64,000 nucleotides of DNA from Apostichopus japonicus (lineage: Eukaryota > Echinodermata > Holothuroidea > Aspidochirotida > Stichopodidae), in the NCBI RefSeq assembly GCF_037975245.1, contig NC_092572.1:6465501-6529500 (forward strand). The letters run 5' to 3'. Every line of letters starts with the position of its first letter. Positions within the stretch are counted from its first letter, which is position 1. The position numbers were made by a program, and so were the translations under genes. The notes beneath the pieces are model-generated. The model was not told the origin of the DNA, did no database searches, and saw only the letters and a program-made list of their open reading frames with translations. Positions 12,560 to 26,100 of this stretch are shown piece by piece.

Positions 12560-15500
12560 CTGTGCACGTATAACGTTAGCTTGATAATTTGTAAGTGTAC
12601 ACTTCAAAGTAAGAAGTACACTATACGAGGTTTGTTCTTAAAGCAGTATATTTTTGGTAGCTTAAGCAGTATATGTTACTTTGTGTAGCATTTATATTTT
12701 TGTAAGATGTAGCAGGGACGTAATAGTCGCAGATGCTTCTACTCTAAATATTGTTCTGCGAAAAATGACACCGCTGCACGTTTTGTTGTTAAAAAGTCGA
12801 AAATATGTCAGAGCATTTATCCTTTAAGGCCTTGGCTTTCCATGAAGTTATTATTTTGCTTCTAGGGTATATATTGTTTCACTTTTACTGGTTTCTTCTA
12901 CAGATTCAGGGGGTTAAATTTGATTCTTGCACACTGCCCTCTTAAATTTGATCTTTTATTAGCTTAACTGTATGTTTAAAAACATGGTGCCACCAGACCA
13001 GACTGGTGAAACAGAAAAATGTTTGTCATTTGCCTCAATCTTTCTGCTACATCCTCACGTGTGTATTTGTGTGCGCTGACGCGAGATCATAAACTTTAAT
13101 AAAAAAGTGCATGGTTGCTCATCTTCGTTTTAAGTATGTTATTATGAATGTATATATGTATGTATGTTTTTAGTATATAATAATATGTAAAATACCACTT
13201 AGTGAATGCAAGATCCTTATTGGAGAAATTCAAGGTCAATTGATTCCACAACAGGTAAAAATCTGAAAACTCTGTTAGCAATATAGCTATAGAAGTACAG
13301 ATTGAAACATTCCCCTTGATGAGTACAAAAAGGGAATTGAAATTGGTGGAGATGAAATGTTATTTGAGGTCAAAAATAAAAACTTGTCAACTGATGGTTA
13401 CTTGATGGTTACGCTGAAAGGAACACTTGGATGATTTTTCCATACATGAACATACACGTGGGTGACTATAAGACTTATGTAAGTTCTGTATTCACATAAA
13501 AGCTCTTTCTTAGAGTTCAACAGAGTCAAAGTATAATGTAATTTGGGTAACAATAGCGATTAAAAGTACTGGTTGAATGGACCTTTTACGCTGTATGCAG
13601 ATCCCCCTTAGTAACTACCTGACACATTGTTTATAATATACAGTTCAAAGGTCATTTGACTTTACTTGACATATTTTGTATATAATAGACTTCAGATGTC
13701 ATTTGAGGTCAACAAACGTGGAAGTTTGAAAACATATATGCAATAACTATGTAAGTCAAGCTTGAATGGATTTTCATATGTTGCATGTAGATCCACATAA
13801 ATCATTGTAATAGGCGCATCGTTATTAAGCTTCGAAAAGTCTAAATGTCTGTACGCACTATAACTCCATAATTGGAACTTGAACACACATTGTACTTGGT
13901 TTTGAGACCCGGCTAAATGAGTGCAACAAACATCCAACGTTTTGCAGAGGATACAAGGTAATTTGAGATGACCAGAGGTCAAAATGACAATTTCATGTGA
14001 TAATTTGCATACATGTTTGTTCCTAGAGGAATCCTGACGGTACGGTGTGTCGCTATACCCATACATGTATCTGATGGACATGGTTGAATTTAAGTGTCAG
14101 ACTAAACCGATGCCTCCTCCGTATTTTGAGATACCAGTTCGTTCATTAACTTCGCAACTATGAGCTAGTTACAATACAATTCATAGTAATAGATTATTAA
14201 TATGTTGTTAGAACTTTCATTAGCGTGCTTTGCAAGATGATAAATGTACTTGTATAACTGTAAGCATTAGGCAATCGTAAACACTTCCTGCTTTTATAAC
14301 CTCGGGGAGAGATATGTACGTTTTGGTATTAAACTTGTTGACATAAAAGGTTGTTCGCAGTCTTCTAAGAGATTTTTCTCTTTCGAACGCTAGTTTGGCC
14401 GAACCATGGAGGTAAAAACAGACTTGGCGACACTCGACCTCCTCTGAAACAAGGAAGTCAAAGACAAAGCTTAACCCGCACAAAGTATGGGGTCGTTAAA
14501 ATGCAAATAGTAGAACAAAGCCGGTTTTTTTTTTTTAAATCTGAAAGCGAAACAGCACTTTCTGTTACACGATAGGCTCAACAATGCAAAAACATTTATA
14601 ACTAATGTACCTCTGTAATCACTGAACGATTTTTTTTCTATATCTAACAGATCAAATACAAATGTTCAACTTTCGATATGATCCCTTAGAAAAAAATACA
14701 ATAAAAAGTGTACAGTATTCCACGTGGCAAACATTAAATCATTGGAGTTTTCCGCCATTAACATGTTATTCCTTCGTGTTATTTCTAGTATTTTTAGTAG
14801 TAATTGTGAAACAGTGAAACTTTAAATGTACTTTCTTTTCTTTCATGATAAAAGGAAAAAAATCTCTCGCTTGCACTTCTTGTAATATATTGTCAAATGC
14901 ATTGGTATTCAATTGCATTTTCAATCGAGCAGCCAATTACCCAGACGTTTCGACTGACCAGGCACCAACACTTTCTTATCTTAGAAGTATAGGTTCAAGT
15001 ATAATTGGCTATACACTTAAGTTTGCAATATTAACGAGAATCATTTGTATGTGTTTAACAAACTGCAATTTGCTTGAAATAAATTGATGGTTGCAAAATA
15101 AACTACAAAATGAATGCAAACATTTATTGAAATATACGATTTGCAAATCGATTTACGAGATATAGGGCATTTTTAGGAAACCTATTGCAGATATTCCTGA
15201 AACATTCCTAAGACATCAGATAACCAAGTGATTTCATCTTTGGTGTACCACACTCACAACATTGCTTTTAGTGTTTAAAATTGTATACTTGAGCTGCCAA
15301 AAACACCCAACGATATTACTTCTTTTCCCCCGAAATGCCACAATTATGTGCTGTTGGAGGTTGCAGTTATACCTTCGCCAACAAAACCATCAGCTTTCTT
15401 CTATTGTATAATTACTATTGTATATTTACTATTGTATAATTAAAAACATGTAAAGTACTATCAAAGTTTTTGATTGCCACGTGAACTTAGGACAAAGGTC

Positions 15501-17057
15501 AAATGCATTGTTAGTTTTATAAATGTTCTTCGAATTTAGTAGCTGCCATGGGAAATAAAAATTTACATTAAAGACCGTTAGAATGAAAGGTTAGAGTTCA
15601 AAAATTAGAAAAAATGGCATTTAATATTAGAACAAAATTAAATAGACTTGCAACATTGTAAAGTTAATTATGATAAAAACTCATCATCATATTTACTACA
15701 AAGGTCAATCCTCAAGCTGCATAGGGGAAATGCTGTCTTTTATGTGCACTTTGGCTTTAATAAATGGTCTGAATTTACTATTATGAATCCCATATGCTGC
15801 TATGTAGCTCCATAGTTCATGAAAGGTGTTTGCAATAACATCTTGCTTATTTGTTTCTGTCAATGATTGATTGATTTTGATTGATGTTTATCCAGGAAGA
15901 AGCTAGAGCATTTTCTTTTCGACTGAAAAGCTCTTGAACAGATTACGCATTAATAATAAGTAAAAAGAAAAGCGACAAAAGACTTTTATGTTGGGCTATA
16001 TAGAAACTTTGCAACAAAAGAAGCTGTGTAGCCTCACACCGTGACGGACTTGTAATAAAGCTGGCACATATTGTTCGACTCTCAGATTAATAACTTTTTT
16101 ATTGAAGTTTATCAACGTAAACAAATTTAATATTAACCAACTTCCTTGTACAATTACCTCTAAATTGTCAAATGACCAAGAGAAACCACAGAACTTTTAG
16201 CCAAAATATCATAACTTGTGGCAAGAAAACGATGTTATATTCATTGTTATTTTGAAATGGCAATATATTGCTTGCTTGACTTTATGCTAAAACTGACAGC
16301 AATACCACGGGTAAATTTTCAGCAGTCAGTATAAGCTGAAAGGAACGGTTGATAACTATGTTATGCTAATTGTCTTTTACATAACAAAAAAGTTCTTCAT
16401 TGTGGAAATTATTATGCTTTAAACCACTGTCATTCTATAAGCAAATATCAGCAATAAGTTAAAGCTGAAATGAGCAGTTGATCTCATTTCTAGCAAATTG
16501 CATATAAACCTCCTTTATTCCGAAGTAGAATAATCACTTCCAAACTTTATGTCACAGTGTTAGAACGGTGTATTTTTTTTCTTCAAAAATGTAAGCAACA
16601 TCTGAAGTTGATTCCCAACAGCCCTGTTTGACTGTGATATATAATATTCAGAATAACGTATGTATTCCTGGTACACCATTCATGCTCAAATAATTTGACG
16701 CTTGGAAAATAATTTATTCAGTCATGATGATAACTGTTAATCATCCGTACATTATTATTAGAAATTGACGAATCGAAAACAAGAGGCTTAATAAAACTGC
16801 CAACGCCTTTAATTTAGATAACGCCTTTGTGCTAGAAGGCAATGTCATGTACTCATCCAAGTGCGCGTGCGTAAAAATGACTGTTCGGTAAAGCTTTTCG
16901 AACAAATGTTTGAAGTAGTGTTATGCGAAGGTCACTTTGTTGCAACAGTATGGAGTAGTCTGTTGAGTTATAATCATGTACATTCAAAGGAGTGATGCAA
17001 TACATGACGAGACGTAAGAGCGGAACGAAACTACGCACAATCAAATGCAAAGCTAAA
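12560..17057. other. Intergenic with dispersed-repeat patches
   Basis: 13350-14000 contains several near-copies of a CATTTGAGGTCAA-type motif with 'aagtttgaaaacat' flanks, typical of a dispersed repeat. Open frames inside it (13692-14081 minus) are therefore not taken as genes. 15862-15890 is a TGATTGAT run. 16310-16480 has two similar AAGCTGAAA...CAGTTGAT blocks. No gene seen. Confidence 0.4.
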
Positions 17058-17136
17058 ATGTTGATACTTAGAAAACTAATCATCCCATGGATGATTCCGT
17101 ATTTTATATTATCAGGACTACAACAGTCGATGGCAG
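17058..17136 (+). CDS. Gene B exon 1: signal peptide
   Basis: Start chosen at the ATG 17058, which gives [10 protein letters not shown] followed by a hydrophobic stretch ([10 protein letters not shown]) and a small-residue site near SMA. An upstream in-frame ATG at 16992 would add 22 basic residues and is less fitting. ATG 17091 is also possible. Donor GCAG/GTAAAT; ends phase 1, the usual phase at a signal peptide/Ig junction. Confidence 0.75.
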
Positions 17137-20100
17137 GTAAATATAAATTATTTATTTTTCTTTCTCCTTTATTATATGTTCGGTTTTGTATTTCAAGATC
17201 AATATTTCTTCTTTTTATAGACAAACAGAACACGGTCCAACGGCAGACGAAATTGGCTAAGGTTGGATTCCCTACGGAAATAACATGTTCATTTAATTTC
17301 CCTGACCGTGATTATTATATAATATGGTTTAAAAACGGGAATCATTTATTTCAACACGAGCCAGCAATATCCCTTGATTTTCGTATAGATGGACGCGTCT
17401 ATACAATAAATGAACAAGAAGAAACTGCTTTATTAGGAATACAGAAAGTTCGTGTTGGAGACGCTGGGGAATACTACTGTACAGCTGTTCATACTTTCGT
17501 TGGTAGACCGATGTTCCAATATTGGAAAATTAACGTACAAGGTTTGTAAGATTATTTATCATTTTCCAATATTAGAGGGATATTTTGGTGACAGATTGTA
17601 TGTGAAAAGTATATTAAAGATAAAAAGTTTGCACCTTCAAAACACCATCTCAATATCTTGTCCCGAATTCAATATATTGCTTATTGGGTGTGACCTATCT
17701 TGACCGGCTTTGTGGTTTATGTAGAAATATTGTTTTTCTTTATAGATAACTTATTTAAATATTATGAAGGAATACAATGCTATTCCAACTCAACAGCTCC
17801 CATGTAATCATTCGTTCTGCTATCGCCAGATACTTCTTTCAAATTATAGCAAATTTTTAAACAATCATATCAATGTGATAAAACATGGTATGAGATTGTG
17901 TTGACTCAATACTTATAGCAACTTTAAAATGTACAGTAATCAACCTCAGCTATTAGACAACTGTTTGCAGAATATTCCTTTATCGGCTTTCCTTTTCTAA
18001 GCTGACTGTTTATGTTCTTAGATGGACCGATTATAGCCTCTACCAGATATGTTATGGAGAATGAGACATTTTCAGCTCAATGCTGTGTGACATTCACTTA
18101 TTCCACGGAGCCAGTGAAGTATTTATGGTCTCTTGGCATTCCATTGGCTACGACATTCACAGACAATTTTGACGGAAATGTTACCTGCAGTAATGTGTCA
18201 TTTACCGCAGTAAGAGGATTTCACAACAAGTTACTTGTGTGCACAATACAAAACGAATTGAATTCTTCTACTAACAAGAGAATTAATGTAATGGGTAAGT
18301 AGAACGACACTTTGGTGTAGCCGAAGTTAACATTACCTTTTACACATGGGCCGGATAGAGGTTCCTATATCCTATATTCTACAGCCACCATTGTGCACTT
18401 AACTTAACGAAGACAAGAAGAAAAGTTCTTTTTCGTAATTTATTATTGAAAGACTGCTATTTACAGACACAAAATAGCTTTCCTACCTGTGACATTTGAA
18501 AACCAAGAACATGTTACAAACATAATTATCAGAATACACAAGTAACGCTATGATGGCTTAGATTCAATTATTATTCAAAATTAGTTTACCTTTAAAGCCA
18601 TCAAATATTGGAAATTCCTGGGAGATTGAACAAAAATAAGTTGATTAACTGCCAATTCATCAAGAAATTTGGTGGAATTTGTCTGTTTTACAAGCATTTG
18701 CTTTAGTGTAATACAATTCATAAAGTGCCATCACAATGAGTTTCAAACCAGAATACCTCACCTAAAACTAAATAATTGCGAATTTCTTTAGGTGAGGTAG
18801 TTCAACCTTCTTCTTTTTCTTTTTAATTTTGAATGTATTCAACACGGTGCTGACATTTGAAAGAATGTCAATCATATTTAACATTAAATATTACTGTTTT
18901 GTGTCTTTCTTCCTCCTTACAAGATGTTTTTTTTCTCTAAAAAACATTGTTACATCATAACCCCGAAATAGTTTTGTAGTGTTATAACAGTCATCTCACT
19001 CCGAGCAAAACAAAGTTTGCCTAATAAAGATGTGCAATATATGATGACAATATTCGTTCATTAAACTTTTTACTAAACAAAAATTGTTATATTTTCATTT
19101 TAGTGTCATAAAAATAACAAATTCATATATTCCGGAAACCAAATAAGCATCAATGCCCTTACCTTACATAGGAAAATGTTTACCGCCACCATAAGGTATT
19201 TTTTACGCGTATTGTTTGTGGAGTACCTGGCCGACGTTAAAGAAGGTAATTTCTTAATCATATTGAGCAAACAGTCAGGGGATCAGGAGAAAGTTCTTCA
19301 ACAAGTGTCAAAACTATATGTGTTGCTATGTGAAAACAGGTCATTTCATTGATAGCTTCAAGTAAGTGTATTCGTAGCGGAAATTTTCTCCTTTGTGATA
19401 TGCGTTTCGTTCCCTCATGGTTACACGCTCGGAGCGGAGGCAACAAGGGATGTAACGGAAAGTAATTGCGTACTTTTAATTTTTCGCTGTTTCCCGTGCT
19501 TGGCATAGGCAAGCAAGGCGGGCGGGTGGGTGTGTGAAACGACCCGATTAGTCGCAGCTCACTGTAGTTATGTAAAGGTAGTCTCTGATTGGTGGAAGCT
19601 GTTTGCAGTTTATATGCGGACGGATGTTAACGGGGGCTATTTCTGGTGTATTTAATTGTTCATGTTGAATAAATGTGTTCAACGATATTGTAATTTAATA
19701 CTCCATGTTGAGTTATGGATTTAAGGTACTTGGAACGAGATTAATGTTCTACCTACGACATAAGCTAAGACAAAACAAGCAAATAAATGAGGAATGAGCA
19801 ACGATACTGTATTTTTCCTAACAGTACCACCTACAATGAAGTTGCAAATCAACGGCTATGAAACCAATGTGACTGTCTTCCTTGCAAATGGAACACAAGT
19901 GAACTTCACGTGTTATGCTGAAGACTCAATGCCAAAAGCAAATATTTCCTGGAACTGTGACAGAAAAACTTGTAAAGGCTCTCCATGGAATGATTTGCAT
20001 AAAAAGTTGAACAATGCGAGTTTAGAATTGTTCACCACAAGTTCAACAATCGACTACACGGCAACGCGGAACGAAGAAGTTATTTGCACTGTTGGAATGT

Positions 20101-23100
20101 ATGGGAACAGAAACTGGAGCAAAAGTGTAAAAATCTCTGTATTTGGTAACGAAATATTTTGTTTTATATGTTACGGGTTTAATGTAGGTTTTGTCATCTC
20201 TCTATTACATACTGATTTATTTAAACATTACAAAAAAGGCAAAAATGTGGAAACAAATGCATTTAATGAGGAAACGTTGTTTGCTAATTGAGTTATAAAA
20301 GAGTTACAATATATATCATATTCTTAACTGTCCGAATGTTTATTGGGCTACGTTACATAAAGTCGGCTACATAACATATCATAAACATTAAAGCATTTTC
20401 TAATCATGTATGTACAAAAGCTTTGTAAACATTATAAATAATACATTCTAAATGCCAATAGTTTTTGTTTGTTAGTTCAACTATATTTCAACCATCAACG
20501 TAATCAACATTTTACATAATTCAAGTATATACATACAAAGTATATGGTTGTGGGGATCTTCGATAGCGCATTGATGTGTAATGTATTACCATGCGTCAAA
20601 AGGGATGATTGTGGATGATCATGATTTTAATTAGAATAATTTGTATAGGGCTACGTTACATAAAGTCGGCTACATAACATATCATAAACATTAAAGCATT
20701 TTCTAATCATGTATGTACAGAAGCTTTGTAAACATTATAAATAATACATTCTAAATGCCAATAGTTTTTGTTTGTTACTTCAAATATATTTCAACCATCA
20801 ACGTAATCAACATTTTACATAATTCAAGTATATACATACAAAGTATATGGTTGTGGGGATCCTCGATAGCGCATTGATGTGTAATGTATTATCATGCGTC
20901 AATCTCCGTTAACGTTAATTCAATAACACGGAACATTTTCAAAAGGGATGATTGTGGATGATCATGATTTTAATTAGAATCATTTTTTTTTGAAAACTGA
21001 CGTCATTAAAGTTATTGACAGCCATTATTTTTAATAAATGTATTTCCCTCTTGCTTTTGGCTAGATCTCAATTCGAACCAAAAGTGTAAATTTGTGTTTC
21101 TTTCCGTAACTATTTTGACATCATATGATTCCTTGCAAAATATTTATAAAGGTTTCCTTGTTAACTATTGCATTTTTTACACTGTGTATAAGAAGCCTCA
21201 CAGAGTTTTCTGCTGGTAGCCCGCATCATTAATTAATTTTATTCTTATCTTCTCAGTGTTAATCTACAATAGCTTCAAAGCTTATGTATATATTTTTTAT
21301 CGATGTAAGTCGATCACGCAAAATGCTCACTATTGTGCACACGCTTGTCACCTCCAGGTTGGACTATTTTAACAGCCTCTTGATTGGATCGGTATGAACA
21401 AATCACTAACAACCAGACCTCCAAATGTTCAAGACACCTCAGCATGTATAATTGTCAAACACACGAAGTATGACTCTGTCACAAAAGAACTCAGTTTTAT
21501 TCACTGGCTTCCCGTACTTCAGCGTATCAAATTCAAAGTACTTGTTTTAATGTACAAAGCTTACTAAAGGAGTCGCCAACTTATATCTCGGGCTAACTAC
21601 TGGCACAACCTTCACGTAGCTTAGATCCTCTTCCTCTCATAAATGACATTGTACCCAAAACTCACAGACTGCAGTTTACTGATCGTTCTTTTATCTTGTT
21701 TCGGTCGCAAAGAGTTGAAGTGTCTTCCAACCCGTATCGAAATGCCCAGACTATTGATATTTCAAGAAACTGCTAAAACTTTACTTGCTAGAGCAAGCAT
21801 ACAATAGTTAATGTCATATAACTGTCTCATAACGTTTTTAAACAACTTTATATTGGCGCTATATAAATGTTTCTGATTGATTGATGATGAAAAGCAAGCA
21901 AATGAAGGCCTGATTAACTAATACTTTGTCTGCTTCGAACACGTTTCAATACTGATACCTAATATTTGTTGCTAACCAAGTTTTCTTTTAACTGTTTATG
22001 TTGATTTTAATATTAACATCACTTTATGAAATAAAAGCATTGACTTTTCATAAGTATAAATTATGATAGACTTTAAAATGATATTCCTTCTTTTATGGTT
22101 TTCGACAATATAAATTTAATGTTGAGTAACTTTGGATTGAATTTCCTATGATAAATGTAGATAATAACAAATTCTGCTTTTTCTAAAGGACCCAGTAACA
22201 ATATTTTAGTGCATCTTGTCATAATTCTACCTGGTGGCGTTGTCTTAACAGGATGTCTGTCAATCATTTGGAACAAACTTTGTTGTAAGTATATGTAGTT
22301 TCAAGCAAACGTTTAATAAAATGTTCCTACATTCAGCGTAATTTTACACAATTTGTTTTAATTAACATTCTTTCGTTTTTACATTTGAAAACAGTGAATA
22401 GGCTAAGATTTGTTTTACTAAGAAACCACAACCAATAAAATAAAACTTAAAACGAATTGTATACTATGACACCATACTAGTGACGGACACGTTTACGGTA
22501 ATGTTTAATTCATAGTTCGCCAAAACATCGGGAATGGAAACATAGACGAAGAACTTTTATTAAAAGTAAAATGCGCAGTAAATTAAAATTATTTTAAAAT
22601 GTAACAAAATTTGGCATCATGTGTACTGTAGATATGGTGTTTATATTACTGTATTATTGAAAGATGAAGAATATGAATATACCAATCATTTCAATTTAAA
22701 AGTTTTTAAGAATCATTAGAAACATCAGAAAGTTGATATAAAGTGTTCTGATTGTTCATTTAAGCGCATAGAACAATTTAACTATTCGTGTAAGTTTACA
22801 GTGTTTCCCGTCTGTGTCAGTATTTGTTCGTTCCTTGTCAATCCTTTGTTTTAATATTTTATTTCTGGATTGTATTCCAATGTACTAGACATGTCAAAAA
22901 TACTATTTCCTTTAATTTTATCTTAATTTAATCAATTACATGGAATTATATCCAACAATTGTCTCTTTTAATGTTAGCGTAACACGTTACGGCTGCACCT
23001 TATTCAACTTATATACGGTGCCTATATTATTAAAAATTTCATTTCAGGTTTAATATATGTATATATCTTTATCATAGTTTTCAACCAATTTGTCATTCAA

Positions 23101-26100
23101 CAAATTTTAAAAACTATGAAATATCAGATGTTGTTCAGAAACGGGGAGACCTCCCTAGACAAGCGCTATACACACGTTGCAATGAGTTCAAAAGAATTGC
23201 CTTCAATTCAGTCAAACCGTGCAGAGCCTTTTAATATTGGTAATCACTTCCATAGTTTTCCATTTTATGACATTGGACACTTAGATGAGTATGGTTTTAA
23301 TGCAAATATACACTTTATGCCCTGTGTCCAATTTAAGTACTGTCTCAATAAGTTCAAATAACTATGTAATCTTCCATCCGTTATCTCAAGCGACTGTTTA
23401 TAACGTTAATGAATAAACCCAGACAGGTTTACAAAATAAAGAGGAATCATAAATAGTCATGAACTCTGGTGACAAAGCCATATCTTGATTCCAATATTCA
23501 TCACTTGAAATTGTATTATCTTTAAACATGCATAAAATTAAACCTTATTGAATGATATGTTCTTTGTCCTTTGTTGAATTCTTTGTTGAATAAAATGGAA
23601 ATTTTCTCTAAATTGAATGAATGTTGTGACATACAAAGAAGTTGGTAATTAAATATGTAGGCCTTAGTATTCAACATAAGAAATGCAAACCAAAGATATT
23701 ACAATAAATGGCAACATTTATTTTAACTACAGGACAAAGTAGACAAGACAAAGGAAATCGAAATCGTAAGAACGAACGAAAATGTTTGAGTGCCGACGAT
23801 GTTAAGTTAAGTTTCCAGCTTTCCGGGGAAGGCACAGTTACTTACTGGGTAGCAACCCTCTTGCCTGGGGACAGCTTATCGAGCTTTACCAAAGTCATCG
23901 CTAAATCTGTTCAGGTAACGCACAATCTGTGACTTTTCACTACAAGGCTAAACGTCAGCAGCAAGTGCAATTTACAGTATGATTTTTATTACTTTTATGA
24001 GGTTTTACCCTTCATATTCATATTGATGAGAATATCTATTTTGAAGGTTAAAGTAACGTCAATGAGATAAGAGATCGATTCTACACCAAATAAATCAATA
24101 ACCTGATTACGTATCCCAAGTCAAAGTATATGCATATGGCACTATTGTCTAGATATAAAAAATTGATGTCTATAAGTGAGAGTAGAACGTATAAACTACT
24201 CCTCTCTGCACCTACATGTAATGTAACACTTTCAAAAGAGAGGCTCAACATAACGTATTCAATACAATTGCGTAGTTAAAGCCATTGAATGTTTGATACA
24301 TTTAAATATCGACAAATAGGTTTTTTTCTATTTTTGTAAAGAAAATGCGTGTATGAAATAATTACTTAACTTTCGAGCTTTGGCAAGCACTGTTATCAGG
24401 TTGCAAACACACGAAAACATCGTTGAAGTTCTGGGGGTTTCTCTTGAAGACGGTAAGTATTCCTGGCCTGTTTACATTAATCGATATATCATTTTGAGAT
24501 GACCTTGATACGTTACACACACCTGTGCATAAAGGAGACCTGGAACTTAGTTTACAATTTGATTTTGATAATTTTCTTGTTGTGAGATATGGCCTCATAG
24601 TTCTCTTTCGGCTCAAATAATTATGTGTCATAGCACAATAAAAATCATCACCTACATGAAATTCTTTTCCAGTGCCATATTTTATTTACCAAGAGTATAT
24701 CGAAACGGGAACATTAAAGGACGTTTTGATGTCCGGTGGTTCATATAAGGTGGCTCCATCGAACTACGAGAAAAAACGTACAGCTAACCACATTTGCAGC
24801 TGATGTTTGCGAAGGAATGTACTTTCTTGCCAAGCAAAATGTAAGAGTACAGTATTGCATTATGTTTGTATGTTTTCTTGTTCCTCTTGATTTGTTTAAT
24901 GAACAGATGTCGCAACATATTGTTTTTAAAGAATATACTCCTATAGATCCAGACAGGTTAGAAATAGTTTACTTTAATATTTGTATATATGCAAAAGGAT
25001 GCAGCTGGACTGGTTTGACCCGATATTGTTAACTAAGTTGCTAGTAACTTCAAACTAATTGTGGTAGTGTGAAGCAAGGTTAGGGGTGCCTTTCAAACAT
25101 CATAAGTGTTTCAAACTACTATGTTTAAAGTTTATGTTATCTAGTAGTTTCGAGAAGTAAGTTAGGACCGATGTGATATGAAAGTGAAATTTAACTCTCA
25201 TGTTACATTTGACAGGTGTTCTAGGACAGGAAGTATGCTCTGCTATTACTAGTTTCTCATCTTTTTAAATGATATTTATTCCTCTCTACTTACGCACTGA
25301 AAGTATCGACATCCTGGTTTATCAGCTAGGAAAGCACTTCTCAGTTCTACAACAAGATGCAAACTGTATGATTTCTGGCCTTCAGACTTAGCCACAGATG
25401 TTATAAACCACATTCTAACAAAGGTACTTGCACATTGCTTACCAGTAACATGTCTTGTTAGAGGTAAACGTTTCATGTGTATTACGAAATGCAACATCAT
25501 ATAAAGAACGTACATTAAGTGAAAATGAACTTACGACCTTTTTAAATTTACTTCCGTATGTCCATTAACAACTTTATAAGTTTGTAGGCAATTGTACTTT
25601 GATAAAAAAAAAATATGGGTTGTACCAGATGCAATATCATACAAAGAAAGTAAATTCAGTGAAAATGAACTTACGAGCATTTTTAAATTTACCTCCGTAT
25701 GTAACACCTTTACCAGTTTGTAGGCAATTGCAATAACTCTGATAGAAAAATATGGGTTTGTTTAATAATTACGCTAACTAGGAAAATGAAAATCTCATTT
25801 ACTTATGACAAAGCAGTCATGTAGGGCCTCATGCAAAATCACGTGGTATGTGACACAATATGTATTTGCTATGTTAACAAACAACTTATTTTTTCTTGTT
25901 GCTCAGAAAATTCCACCAATAGCATGGCTTGATCCTGAGACAGTCTTTATTGGTAATTATTTGGAGAAGTCAGACGTTTGGAGTTTTGGCGTTGTCTTGT
26001 GGGAAATCTTCTCTTTAGGTGTGCAAAAAAGTTACTTTGCTAAAGTATGTTAAAGTTTATCACAAAATGGAACTTAAGAGAAACTCAACTATATCATATT

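Noticed and set aside
13692-14081. 129-codon minus-strand open frame
   Set aside because: It lies in a patch of dispersed GAGGTCAA-type repeats; the frame is a by-product.
14220-14483. 87-codon minus-strand open frame
   Set aside because: Protein-like in places, but no motif, no splice partners and no homologous copy in the window.
16853-17233. 126-codon minus-strand open frame
   Set aside because: Antisense shadow of the gene B signal-peptide exon.
25276-25515. 79-codon minus-strand frame over the catalytic-loop exon
   Set aside because: Shadow of gene B exon 10, which has splice sites, phase and kinase homology on the plus strand.
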